From: Enterococcus florum
GTDB taxonomy: Bacteria; Bacillota; Bacilli; Lactobacillales; Enterococcaceae
Direction: 5' to 3'
Length of the DNA stretch: 51,531 nucleotides
Assembly: GCF_004309355.1 (NCBI RefSeq)
Contig: NZ_BJCC01000036.1
Location: 1 to 51,531 of the forward strand
Shown here: one piece after another, positions 8,683-16,611 of the stretch
Numbering within the stretch: position 1 is the stretch's first letter
How the letters are laid out: each line of letters opens with the position of its first letter
Made by a program: the position numbers and the translations under genes
The notes under the pieces: generated by a model
What the model saw: only the letters and a program-made list of their open reading frames with translations
Databases searched by the model: none
What the model was told of the DNA's origin: nothing

Positions 8683-9351
8683 TTACCCAAAGCCTAAAAG
8701 GACCATTGCCAAAGCAACAATATTGTTAAATAAATGAAGTGCGATCGATACCTCTAAGCGTTTTGATTTAACGTAGATAAAGCCGAAGATTAAACCTGGG
8801 ATAAAATAATTAATAAACGACAATCCATCGCTTGGTACATGAGCAAAGCTGAATACAATCGAAGACACCAGCACTCCGACCACGGGATAATGCCGGAACA
8901 TCAAACCGATGATACATCCGCGGTACACACATTCCTCTAAAATCGGTGCCACGAGTGAGACTAAAACAAGCAAGAGAATGGTATTGTTTCCATTCATTGA
9001 TTCTTCGATCATTCTTCCATTAGAGGTTCCGCTCAAACCCAGAAATGTTAATCCGTAGTGGAGGAGCAATATCGAGAGGTAGCCGCCCACAATGAGCACA
9101 AGATTTTCTTTGGTCAGCCAAGAAGAAGTGAAACTCAGCACTTTCTTCTTTGTAAGGAAGAAGAGAGGAACAAAGACAGAGAATAAAATACTCGCAAGAA
9201 GAAATCCGTTCTCCGCTAAGGTAAAAGGCTCCTTGTCGGTGTTCAAAATCAAGTAGACCGTCAGCGGAATGTTTGAAATTCCAAAGAATAGGACGGTCAA
9301 AAAAAGATGCTTCATAAAAGACAATGGCTGGTGTTGAATAGTTTTTTCCAT
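8683..9351 (-). CDS. CPBP-family intramembrane metalloprotease
   Basis: A 222-residue membrane protein with intact CPBP motifs: EECVYR (EExxxR), FSFAH (FxxxH) and HLFNN (HxxxN). A strong ribosome site AAAGGAGG precedes the ATG at 9351. It is shorter than the CPBP protein at 2966-3826 and not closely similar outside the motifs. Roles in the family include protein maturation and bacteriocin immunity; nothing nearby picks out one. Confidence 0.88.
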   Translation of the reverse strand: MEKTIQHQPLSFMKHLFLTVLFFGISNIPLTVYLILNTDKEPFTLAENGFLLASILFSVFVPLFFLTKKKVLSFTSSWLTKENLVLIVGGYLSILLLHYGLTFLGLSGTSNGRMIEESMNGNNTILLLVLVSLVAPILEECVYRGCIIGLMFRHYPVVGVLVSSIVFSFAHVPSDGLSFINYFIPGLIFGFIYVKSKRLEVSIALHLFNNIVALAMVLLGFG

Positions 9352-9539
9352 AAAAAAACCTCCTTTTCTATAGCATAAATCAAAGAAAAGGAGGAGGAAG
9401 TTTATTTCCTAAGTTGTGCTTTTTATTACCCAAACTGTCTTTTTTCTTTATCAAGACTTCTGTATGTCTTTTGATGGCTAGGTAAGGATTCTTTATACAG
9501 AGAATGAACCAAACAGGGATGAAGAAATCGCAACTTGGT

Positions 9540-10112
9540 TTAATGGTCATCTGAAAAAAGCTGAAAACGAGGCCAAAATGAGACCCATACCTTCCCTTGG
9601 ATCGATGACCGATCAATAAAATCATACGTGCGTGAATCACTAGATACCATTCGATTGTCTCCTAATACAAAATACTTGTTCTTTGGAACTGTGAGCTCAA
9701 GATTTTCAGTATAAGTTCTTCTATGTGAAGCCGTTCCAACCTGAAAAGCCTCAATATCAGGGCACTCTTTTTTAAATTTGTCGAAGGCGTCCTTATTGCT
9801 TGTCAAATAAGACTCTTTTCGAACGTTTCCATTTATACTCAATCGGTCATTGTGGATTTTGATCGTATCACCCGGAAGTCCAATAATGCGTTTAACAATA
9901 TTTTTCCTCTTTTTATCGAGGGTGCTGCTAACGACAATATCAAAATTTCTCAACTTCCCTCTTTTGGTTATGAGTGCGATCTCCTCATTTTTCAAAGTAG
10001 GATACATAGAATCGTCCATTATTATGACTGGACTAATAAAGTAGAGTTTCAACACGAAAACAAAAACACAAACCACCACAATGATGCTAAAAAGCTTTCT
10101 TTTCTTTTCCAT
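9540..10112 (-). CDS. lepB: Type I signal peptidase (LepB/SipS type)
   Basis: A 190-residue membrane-anchored signal peptidase that removes Sec signal peptides outside the membrane. It has one N-terminal helix (about residues 6-26). Box B is D-D-S-M-Y-P-T with the nucleophile Ser, box D is K-R-I-I-G-L-P-G-D with the general-base Lys, and box E is G-D-N-R-x-x-S-x-D-S-R. ATG 10112 is chosen: it has GGGAGG upstream, and it places the membrane helix at the N-terminus as in the family. A longer frame upstream adds unlikely sequence. It lies left of the invertible element on the opposite strand from the large locus, which has two signal peptidases of its own. Confidence 0.92.
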   Translation of the reverse strand: MEKKRKLFSIIVVVCVFVFVLKLYFISPVIIMDDSMYPTLKNEEIALITKRGKLRNFDIVVSSTLDKKRKNIVKRIIGLPGDTIKIHNDRLSINGNVRKESYLTSNKDAFDKFKKECPDIEAFQVGTASHRRTYTENLELTVPKNKYFVLGDNRMVSSDSRTYDFIDRSSIQGKVWVSFWPRFQLFSDDH

Positions 10113-10721
10113 AGTACCAGCCCTCCCATTCGTCAAAAAAGCGACATTCATTTTATATACTAAAATTAAATCACAGCAGTATCGAATGATGAATAGAATT
10201 TGCACAAAAATAAACCCGTTATTTCTTAGGATGGGAAGATTATTTATTTTGTTTAAATAGTATAAAAAAATAGGTGAGAGGATAGGGTGGGTTGAGACAG
10301 AAAGCAAAACAGAAAGATTTGTGGTTCGTTTTCATCGTTTTGGTGAGTGCGTTCAAGGTAAAGAAGTGCTTTAGATCGAACCCAAGAACTAGACCATACG
10401 GTAGAGTCTAATCATCTTAATTGTTTCTTCTCTTCCTGTTCAAATTCGGAAAAACGTTTCATCCAATGGCACCTTTCAGTAAATTTGTATCGGTTATTAC
10501 TGAAACAGCAATCGATATATTTATCCTACTTAAAAGAAAAAATGAACGCTAATTTCACTGAAAGGTTGAAAATATTCTGAAATTAGAAAAATATAACGAA
10601 ATCAAATTTCGTATTTTTGTTATGATAATGGAGAGTAAAACAGAGAGGATTGGTTATTTAGAGATTAAAAAAAACTATTTTAAAGAAAAATAGTAGTGGG
10701 TGGTCGTTATTTGTTAACTGA
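10113..10721. other. AT-rich gap between lepB and the invertible element
   Basis: No gene is supported here. It holds a 7-bp palindrome ACGAAAT-CAA-ATTTCGT at 10596-10612, promoter-like AT-rich sequence, and a minus-strand terminator-like hairpin at its right end. A possible lepB promoter must lie here on the minus strand, but I could not settle on one. Confidence 0.5.
10666..10694 (-). terminator. AT-rich terminator facing the leftward promoter
   Basis: Arms ACTATTTT (10674-10681) and AAAATAGT (10687-10694) are perfect. Read on the minus strand they are followed by eight T. The stem is weak (one G-C pair per arm) but placed just outside the left inverted repeat. Here it would stop transcripts leaving the invertible element leftward. 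Confidence 0.5.
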
Positions 10722-10752
10722 AAAATGTCTTGGTCTTACCAAAACCAGGAAG
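10722..10752 (+). repeat. Left 31-bp inverted repeat of the invertible element
   Basis: This 31-bp sequence begins AAAATGTCTTGG and ends CCAGGAAG, and is the exact reverse complement of 12309-12339. It contains an internal dyad TTGGT-CTT-ACCAA, the form expected of a tyrosine-recombinase core site. Confidence 0.9.
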
Positions 10753-10804
10753 TTTTCGTCCGTTTAAACCATTTTTTTGATTTTTTGTGAAGCAATATAG
10801 ATTT

Positions 10805-10833
10805 ATTATAGAATACAGTGAAAAAATAGGCAA
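10805..10833 (-). promoter_or_regulatory. Outward-facing sigma-A promoter in the invertible element
   Basis: On the minus strand TTGCCT (10828-10833) and TATAAT (10805-10810) are spaced by exactly 17 bp. It fires leftward out of the element in the present orientation. After inversion the -10 box would lie at about 12251-12256 on the plus strand, and the transcript would begin about 215 nt before the first gene of the large locus. A weaker plus-strand pair (TTGTGA, 16 bp, TATAGA, 10785-10812) overlaps it and could serve the recombinase. Confidence 0.75.
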
Positions 10834-10926
10834 TCTTTTTTAATAAAATAATTTTTATTTTTTAGTCTTTATCATTTTGCTTGTTTTGAATCAAATTTTT
10901 TAATGTTTCTAGAAATTAATTAATAA

Positions 10927-10956
10927 CTTATGCGCCGTCTTATAGACCGTCATAAG
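10927..10956 (+). repeat. Nested palindrome before the recombinase start
   Basis: CTTATG...CATAAG encloses GTCT-TAT-AGAC, with spacers of 4 and 3 bases between the arms. It lies just upstream of the recombinase ribosome site. It could be an operator, an arm-binding site, or an mRNA hairpin limiting translation. Confidence 0.45.
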
Positions 10957-10975
10957 AAAGTGAAAGGAAGTTTTT

Positions 10976-12082
10976 ATGCGCAAAGGTCACAATATTTATA
11001 AACGACGTGATGGACGTTGGGAAGGAAGATACACTAAAGGTCGAAAAGAAAATGGTCGAATTCATTACGGGTATGTTTATGGAAAATCATTTGGCGAGGT
11101 CAAAGCGAAGCTTTATCCACTAAAAGCTAAATATGAGCAGCTGCGAGAAAAAAATGGAGAGGCTACGATTGCTTTTCAAGAATGGGGAGCCGTCTGGTTG
11201 ATGATGATTCAATCTGAGGTGAAGGAGTCTACTTATGGAAATTACTATTATAAATTGAATAAGTACGTATTTCCCAAAATCGGTGATTACGGATTAAATG
11301 AATTAACTGTTGAGATTGGCGCTGAAATGGTTGCTGAGTTGATCGATTTAGGGTTGGCAATCTCTACAATCGGTGCAATTCTCCGAATTATTAATCAGTG
11401 TTTAAACGAAGCCAAACGCAAGGGGCAGATCAGCGAGAATCCTTTTGCATTAATCAAATTACCGAAATCCAAATCAGGTAAAACAGGTGCTTTGACACGC
11501 GAAGAGCAACGAAAGCTTGAAATCGCAGCGATAACGGAAAGAAAATCTTATGGCTTGCCTACATTACTATCGTTGTATTCAGGTATGCGCATTGGTGAGA
11601 TTTCTGCTTTACAGTGGAAAGACATTGATTTTGATACGAACTTGATTCGTGTAAAACACACATTTCAACGAATCATGACGACTAGTGAAGATAAAAAGAC
11701 AGAGCTGGTGTACACTAATTCCAAAACGGATTCTTCTGTTCGAGTGGTGCCTTTAAGTGACTCAATGAGGACTTTACTGTGGGATCATAAAAAGCAGGCA
11801 AAAGGGGAATTTGTCTTCTCAAACAAAGTGTATCCGCCTGAACCTCGCTTATTGACTTATCACTTTCATAGAATTAGAAAAAAGGCTGGGCTAGAAAATG
11901 TTCACTTTCACCAGCTGAGGCATACATTTGCGACTCGCTGTATAGAAACACAAGGGGATATCGCCAGTGTGAGTGCGATCTTAGGCCATCGATCTACTCA
12001 AATGACACTGGATACATATACAGATGCGTTATTGGAGCAGCGAATTCAGGTCGTTAAACAAATGGAAAGATCCATCGCCTAA
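10976..12082 (+). CDS. Tyrosine recombinase, probable DNA invertase
   Basis: A 368-residue integrase-family recombinase that breaks and rejoins DNA through a covalent Tyr linkage. The N-terminal ~60 residues resemble the arm-binding domain of Tn916/phage-type integrases (Y-K-R-R-D-G-R-W-E-G-R). A SAM-like core-binding domain follows (about 65-165). The catalytic domain has the full set Arg205, Lys250, His312, Arg315, His338 and Tyr348, in motifs SGMRIGE, HQLRHTFATR and LGHRSTQMTLDTY. AAAGGAAG precedes the ATG. It is alone between perfect inverted repeats, with no excisionase, relaxase or phage genes. A dedicated invertase of integrase ancestry fits better than an active transposon. Confidence 0.9.
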   Translation: MRKGHNIYKRRDGRWEGRYTKGRKENGRIHYGYVYGKSFGEVKAKLYPLKAKYEQLREKNGEATIAFQEWGAVWLMMIQSEVKESTYGNYYYKLNKYVFPKIGDYGLNELTVEIGAEMVAELIDLGLAISTIGAILRIINQCLNEAKRKGQISENPFALIKLPKSKSGKTGALTREEQRKLEIAAITERKSYGLPTLLSLYSGMRIGEISALQWKDIDFDTNLIRVKHTFQRIMTTSEDKKTELVYTNSKTDSSVRVVPLSDSMRTLLWDHKKQAKGEFVFSNKVYPPEPRLLTYHFHRIRKKAGLENVHFHQLRHTFATRCIETQGDIASVSAILGHRSTQMTLDTYTDALLEQRIQVVKQMERSIA

Positions 12083-12251
12083 AAAACGTTTTCAAAAAAA
12101 TACATTTTCAAAAAGAGTTTTGTGTTTTTTCTAGGTAAATTGCTTTCTAAAAAAGAAACAAAAATACGAAATATTCAAGTATCAAATAACCCTTTATTGC
12201 TTATTTTATTTTACAAAAAAGTGATTTTTATAAAATTTAAAAATTGAAAGC

Positions 12252-12285
12252 CGTCAGTTCCCGTCAGGAGCTGACGTTTTTTTTT
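12252..12285 (+). terminator. Terminator at the right end of the invertible element
   Basis: A 10-bp stem CGTCAGTTCC / GGAGCTGACG (one G-U pair) with a 5-base loop is followed by nine T. It ends recombinase transcripts just before the right repeat. In this orientation it shields the downstream locus from read-through. Confidence 0.88.
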
Positions 12286-12308
12286 GTTGCAACAGGGTTT
12301 TTGTCCAG

Positions 12309-12339
12309 CTTCCTGGTTTTGGTAAGACCAAGACATTTT
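12309..12339 (-). repeat. Right 31-bp inverted repeat of the invertible element
   Basis: Exact reverse complement of 10722-10752. The 138 bases from here to the next gene contain no strong promoter. The best candidate is TTATCG with TATAAG 17 bp apart, at about 12413-12441, whose -35 box is poor. Confidence 0.9.
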
Positions 12340-12477
12340 AAGTCTATTTTATCATGCTTTAGTTAAAAAAAAATTAAATTCAATTGTTGTTGAAAATGAA
12401 ATGTTATCGAGTAAATGCCGATATTTTATAAGAAAACAAAATGTAGAGAAACAGAGGAAGTCGAGGGGGAATAAGGC

Positions 12478-13338
12478 ATGTTTGGATTTGGCAATCGTCA
12501 GAAGAAAGACGCCACGGCACAGCCGCAGGATGATTATCTATTTGAGGAATACAGCGAGGGAGAAGATTACGAGTATCAAGACTATGCGGAAGGCAACTAT
12601 GAGGACTATCCCTATCAGGAAGATCAACCTGCCGATGGGTCTGCTGCAGTACCACAGGAAGCGGCTTATCAAGATCCCGCTCAGTCTTATCCAGAAGAAG
12701 ATTATCCGCCACGCCGTCCTCGGATGACAGAAGCTGTCGATCCAACAGCGGTTGCGAGCTTAAAGCAAGAGACGGCTCGTTTAGAAGAGACCGTGACTCA
12801 GCTGAAAAAGCAGCTGGAAGTCAAACAGACAGAGCTAACTTCGATTGCAGGCAAACTGGCAGAAAAAGAATACGGACTGGACGCACAGCTAAAAGAAAAA
12901 GAAGCAGAGATCGCGAAGCTAAGACAGCAGCTGTCGCAGCAAAAAGAACAGATCAGTGAGCCGTATGAACTGCTAAAAGCCGAGTATCAGGAATTGCTTG
13001 ACCAATACACCGTTGCCCAGGAGCGAATCACGGTGCTGGAAGAATCCGCAGCTGTACAGGATCGCATGAAGCAGGATCTGGCAAATCTCTTAGTTGAGTC
13101 CAAGAAGCAAGGCAATGAAATGCTGGAGCGAGCAGAATTTGAAGCGCGCGGGATTCGCCAAAAGGCTGAGAAGGAGGCCGATGAGATGCTGCATGATGCA
13201 TCTCTGGAGCTGCGCGTGATCAAGCAAGAGATCAAGAACTACCGAGCACGCCTGGTGCGTGCGCAAGAAGAGACTGCTCAGATGTTCCACGGCTTATTGG
13301 CCAACAGTGATTCACTGGATGGAGACGAAACGTCTTAA
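12478..13338 (+). CDS. DivIVA-like coiled-coil protein with acidic N-terminus
   Basis: A 286-residue cytosolic protein and first gene of the large locus. Residues 1-80 are Tyr/Glu/Asp/Pro-rich and probably disordered. Residues about 90-180 form a long coiled coil. The C-terminal ~90 residues (M-L-E-R-A-E-F-E-A-R-G-I-R-Q-K-A, then M-L-H-D-A-S-L-E-L) resemble the second coiled coil of DivIVA/GpsB-type scaffolds, where E-A-x-x-I-x-x-x-A repeats are typical. The N-terminal lipid-binding DivIVA motif is absent. ATG 12478 has GAGGGGGAAT upstream. A cell-pole or septum scaffold for the encoded machinery is likely but inferred. A second coiled-coil protein lies at 34598-36109. Confidence 0.8.
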   Translation: MFGFGNRQKKDATAQPQDDYLFEEYSEGEDYEYQDYAEGNYEDYPYQEDQPADGSAAVPQEAAYQDPAQSYPEEDYPPRRPRMTEAVDPTAVASLKQETARLEETVTQLKKQLEVKQTELTSIAGKLAEKEYGLDAQLKEKEAEIAKLRQQLSQQKEQISEPYELLKAEYQELLDQYTVAQERITVLEESAAVQDRMKQDLANLLVESKKQGNEMLERAEFEARGIRQKAEKEADEMLHDASLELRVIKQEIKNYRARLVRAQEETAQMFHGLLANSDSLDGDETS

Positions 13339-13362
13339 TTCAACAGAGAGGAAGAAAACCGG

Positions 13363-14619
13363 GTGAAACAACAGGATGTTCAACTCACGATTTATCCTAC
13401 GCCTGCCAAGTCGTCTGCTCAGGTCTTGCAAGAGGGCTCCTTATTCGATGAAATCGAAAAAGCCTGTGTCTATCTCAGTGTGATCTCAGGTGAAAGCTTG
13501 ACGGACGAACGGAAAACGGACATTCGCCAGTATTTCGACCAATACTTTACCTTGACTGATGCCACGTATCACATCGAGCTGCAGGCAAAAGCAGATTTTC
13601 CGTGGAAGTCCTATTGGCAGGCTTTACATACCTCTTTTCCGCAGTTTGCCTGGACACGCTGTCAGAAGGAGGAAATGTCGAACGACACAGCCGTTTATTC
13701 CCTTGATTTCGTTCCAATCGCCCTTCAGGAGGAAGGTTTTTCCTTTAGCGTCAACCTGGATGAGAGCTTGAAACGACATTACGGACTGCCGGCTAAGGAA
13801 GCCAAAGAACGTCTGGAAGAAGTACTGCTGCTATTGGCAGTTGATGTTCCGACTGCGGCTCCCGTCGAAGAGACACCAACAGTCATGCAGGAACCTGAGC
13901 GTTCTACTGTTCATACTATAGAAGAAACACGAGAAGAGGCACCAAACGACCAACGACTAGAAACAGCGCAAGAGGGTCCACAGGAGGTCGCCAAAGAAGC
14001 AAGACAAGAAGCACCAGATAAGAAGGCGCCCTTCACAGAAGCCGAGATACTGCCAGCACAACCCGACACCAATCGGGTAGAAGAATACCAGCAGCTGCGG
14101 ATGCGCTCAGCAAACAAACGACTTGAGATGATGGTGGAAAAGCTCGAAGTGTCCATGATCCAAAACGGGATCAAATTTTTTACCCATCAGGTCAAGAACG
14201 AAGATGACTGGCACAAACGACTGACCATCAGCCTCAGAGAGTATACCTACCTGATGCAGAAGGCCAAGTTCCTGGAACAAATGTGGAGCTTGAACGGCAG
14301 CCTCGTCAGCAAAACAGAAAAAATGACGATTTCAGGCAACACCCTCGTCTATGAACGAGATCAGGTCAAGGATGTGAAGGCCAAGCTTTCCACCCAAGAC
14401 ATTCAATTTGTGCTTTACGAATGCCAGATGATCGAGTCACGAGCGAAGGTAAGAGCTCGACCTTGGTTTAGAAAGCCCTACGTCAAGATGATGAAGATGG
14501 ACTATGACAATCTCGTCAGCAAAGCCACCTACTTCGATCTCTTGCAGGGAGAAAACTACCTGCTCGAACAGATGATCCAAGAAGACGAAGGCAGTGTTGT
14601 TTCAGAGGAGGTTGGTTGA
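13363..14619 (+). CDS. Cytosolic protein of unknown function, locus-specific
   Basis: A 418-residue protein without signal peptide or membrane segment. Residues 1-160 look globular. Residues about 165-245 are a Glu/Ala/Pro-rich linker. Residues about 245-418 are helical and basic (L-R-M-R-S-A-N-K-R-L-E-M-M, later R-P-W-F-R-K-P-Y-V-K-M-M-K-M-D). The start is GTG 13363, preceded by AGAGAGGAAG; no in-frame ATG lies near. It sits 24 bases after the DivIVA-like gene. The acidic linker joining two conserved-looking parts suggests an adaptor between that scaffold and the export proteins encoded next. I recognise no family. Confidence 0.75.
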   Translation: MKQQDVQLTIYPTPAKSSAQVLQEGSLFDEIEKACVYLSVISGESLTDERKTDIRQYFDQYFTLTDATYHIELQAKADFPWKSYWQALHTSFPQFAWTRCQKEEMSNDTAVYSLDFVPIALQEEGFSFSVNLDESLKRHYGLPAKEAKERLEEVLLLLAVDVPTAAPVEETPTVMQEPERSTVHTIEETREEAPNDQRLETAQEGPQEVAKEARQEAPDKKAPFTEAEILPAQPDTNRVEEYQQLRMRSANKRLEMMVEKLEVSMIQNGIKFFTHQVKNEDDWHKRLTISLREYTYLMQKAKFLEQMWSLNGSLVSKTEKMTISGNTLVYERDQVKDVKAKLSTQDIQFVLYECQMIESRAKVRARPWFRKPYVKMMKMDYDNLVSKATYFDLLQGENYLLEQMIQEDEGSVVSEEVG

Positions 14620-14661
14620 GGCGGTCTGTATAAGGGATCATTTCGACTATTAACTGGTCTG

Positions 14662-15153
14662 TTGATCTATCTGTGTACCTTTATGCTCTTAGGTATTGGG
14701 CTGCACATCTATCAGGTCATCTATCCAGAGTTCATGGTTGATGGCGATTCGATGTACCCGACGTTTATCAATGAAGAGCAGATCAAAGTAAAAGCTCATC
14801 ACCAGCCGAAACGCTGGGATGTCGTGGTCTTCCAGCCGCCAGAAGAATCCGAGGAAACGACGTACTTAAAACGGATCATCGGGGTACCTGGCGACCATAT
14901 CCGCTACAAGGATGATCAGCTGTATCTCAATAACATAGCTGTCGATGATCCTTTCTCAGAAAACACGGATAATTTCGACATTCGACGTTTGCTGGGGATT
15001 AAGAAGATCCCTGAAGGCTATTACTTCGTATTAGGGGACAATCGCGGAATATCCAAGGACAGCCGACTCTTCGGTCTGGTTCCAGAAGACAATATTATCG
15101 GCATCGTTGCAGAAGGGAAAGACAGCTATGAAGAAAATACAGGATCAGATTGA
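14662..15153 (+). CDS. Type I signal peptidase (LepB/SipS type)
   Basis: A second LepB-type signal peptidase, of about 163 residues from TTG 14662. One N-terminal helix is followed by box B G-D-S-M-Y-P-T with the nucleophile Ser, box D L-K-R-I-I-G-V-P-G-D with the Lys base, and box E L-G-D-N-R-G-I-S-K-D-S-R. The start is uncertain. Hydrophobic residues of the helix continue upstream to the previous gene's stop at 14619, and CTG 14626 lies nearer to the AGAGGAGG at about 14604-14611. Translation may be coupled to the previous gene. Unlike the SipW-type enzyme two genes on, it has the Ser/Lys dyad, so it should process ordinary Sec substrates of the locus. Confidence 0.87.
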   Translation: MIYLCTFMLLGIGLHIYQVIYPEFMVDGDSMYPTFINEEQIKVKAHHQPKRWDVVVFQPPEESEETTYLKRIIGVPGDHIRYKDDQLYLNNIAVDDPFSENTDNFDIRRLLGIKKIPEGYYFVLGDNRGISKDSRLFGLVPEDNIIGIVAEGKDSYEENTGSD

Positions 15154-15472
15154 GTTTTATACCTTTTTTCACCGTCTGTACCTGATGTTGTCCTTCGTGA
15201 TCTTGAGTGTCTTCGCCTTTTTGGCAGGACGCAGCTACTTTACCAAGATCAGAGAATCAGTCACTATGATCGATCTGTCTCTCGTGTTGATCTTGTTCTT
15301 ACTCGCAGCCTATCTGCGGATCAATGCCCTGCATTACCACAGCATCGCGATCCAGCTGCGCATGAGACAAGAAGAGCAGTTGCGAACGATGCAAAAGAAG
15401 CAGCCGCAAAAACCAAGATCCCACATCATGAATCCACAGCCTCGGCACCCAGAAAAGAGGATGCCGAGATAA
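15128..15472 (+). CDS. Small two-helix membrane protein, unknown
   Basis: A 114-residue protein whose ATG 15128 overlaps the signal peptidase gene by 26 bases, with GAAGGGA upstream. Two hydrophobic helices (about residues 18-38 and 50-67) are followed by an Arg/Gln/Pro-rich cytosolic tail. The overlap implies translational coupling. It could be a partner of the signal peptidases or part of an assembly platform in the membrane. I recognise no family. Confidence 0.72.
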   Translation: MKKIQDQIEFYTFFHRLYLMLSFVILSVFAFLAGRSYFTKIRESVTMIDLSLVLILFLLAAYLRINALHYHSIAIQLRMRQEEQLRTMQKKQPQKPRSHIMNPQPRHPEKRMPR

Positions 15473-15489
15473 GAAAAGAAGGTGCAAAG

Positions 15490-16611
15490 ATGAAGATTCG
15501 ATTCCTTGTAGGAAGTCTACTGCTAAGCGGCAGTCTGCTGGGTCTGCTTGTACATGCTGAGCCAATTAAAACAGCACAAGCCGCCGATGACCTCATTCAT
15601 GTGACGGAGAGTAGCACGTCTTCTTCTATAGAGGAAAGCAGCTCAGATACTAGCACGACGACAACGACCAGCAGCACATCTTCCAGCAGTCTCCCGCAGT
15701 CGTCCAGCACGACTACAGCGACGTCTGAACCGACCGTGACCAGCAGTGAGTCGGCCGTGGAAGTACCACAGGAAGAGCCAGCTAAAGAAGAACCTGCCAC
15801 TGATCCAGAACCGTCAGATCAGCAAAAGAAGATGGAAGAACATCAGGGTACCATCAAGCCTGAGAAGCTGGAGAATCACTACAACTTCTCAGTCAAGAAG
15901 AACCAGACGACGACTAGCTTTATCGCAGAAATCGGCAAGGATGCTCAAGCGATCGCCTGGAAAAATGATCTGTACGGCTCCGTCATGATCGCCCAAGCCA
16001 TCTTGGAAACCGGATCAGGCAACAGCCAGCTGTCTTTACCGCCAAATCACAACCTGTTTGGCATCAAAGGGTCTTATAAAGGTAAGACTGTCAACTTCTC
16101 GACCCAAGAAGACAATGGCACAAGCCAGCTTTACACGATCCAAGCCGGCTTTCGCCGCTACCCAAGCTACAAAGAATCACTGGCAGACTACGCCGTTCTA
16201 TTAAAGAAAGGCATTTCCGGCAATTCAACCTTCTATCAGAAAACCTGGAAAAGCCAAGCTGCAACCTATAAGGAAGCTACGGCTTTTCTGACTGGCCGCT
16301 ACGCCACTGATACGAACTACGACAAGAAGCTGAATGCGCTGATCGAAACCTATGAACTAACCAAGTACGACAACGACCCAGCGGAAACCAAAGAAGAGAC
16401 GACGACCGCTGAAGAGACGAAATCAAAGACAGCAAAACAGACAGCTAAGTCGAAAGAAAAAGAAGACAAGATGGTCAAAGCTGTCGAAACCACCCAAGGA
16501 GGAGAAGTGCGATCCATCACGACAAACGGAACGAAAGTGATGCCACCGATCACCCAACGCCCAGCCGTTGAGATCGCCGGCACACGTACAGGAAAGGAGG
16601 TCGCTGAATGA
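15490..16611 (+). CDS. Secreted glucosaminidase-family peptidoglycan hydrolase
   Basis: A 373-residue exported wall hydrolase. It has a signal peptide (1-~31), a Ser/Thr/Pro/Glu-rich linker to about 125, and a glucosaminidase (FlgJ/AtlA-like, family GH73) domain at about 140-290. The catalytic Glu173 lies in A-I-L-E-T-G-S-G, with H-N-L-F-G-I-K-G after it. A Thr/Lys/Glu tail replaces the LysM repeats often found in autolysins. GH73 enzymes cut the glycan strand of peptidoglycan. Its place between the two signal peptidases suggests it opens the wall for the fibre or export complex, as FlgJ does for flagella. The stop overlaps the next start by ATGA. Confidence 0.87.
   Translation: MKIRFLVGSLLLSGSLLGLLVHAEPIKTAQAADDLIHVTESSTSSSIEESSSDTSTTTTTSSTSSSSLPQSSSTTTATSEPTVTSSESAVEVPQEEPAKEEPATDPEPSDQQKKMEEHQGTIKPEKLENHYNFSVKKNQTTTSFIAEIGKDAQAIAWKNDLYGSVMIAQAILETGSGNSQLSLPPNHNLFGIKGSYKGKTVNFSTQEDNGTSQLYTIQAGFRRYPSYKESLADYAVLLKKGISGNSTFYQKTWKSQAATYKEATAFLTGRYATDTNYDKKLNALIETYELTKYDNDPAETKEETTTAEETKSKTAKQTAKSKEKEDKMVKAVETTQGGEVRSITTNGTKVMPPITQRPAVEIAGTRTGKEVAE

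Larger units (their letters stand above)
10722..12339. mobile_element. Invertible DNA element with its own recombinase
   Basis: A 1556-bp segment bounded by perfect 31-bp inverted repeats holds one gene, a tyrosine recombinase. It also holds an outward promoter at its left end and a terminator at its right end. Recombination between inverted sites inverts the intervening DNA, so the whole segment including the recombinase gene should flip. The first gene of a roughly 26-kb locus lies 138 bp to the right. The repeats, gene, promoter and terminator are seen; inversion itself is inferred. Confidence 0.8.

Noticed and set aside
9852-10163. Plus-strand frames opposite lepB
   Set aside because: They are antisense to a signal peptidase with all conserved boxes and have no ribosome site.
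10722-12339. A mobile integrative element or prophage remnant
   Set aside because: The repeats are inverted rather than direct, and there is no excisionase, relaxase, replication or structural gene. Invertible switch fits better.
12340-12477. A constitutive promoter between the switch and the first gene
   Set aside because: The best pair (TTATCG, 17 bp, TATAAG) has a poor -35 box. It cannot be excluded but is not enough to claim.
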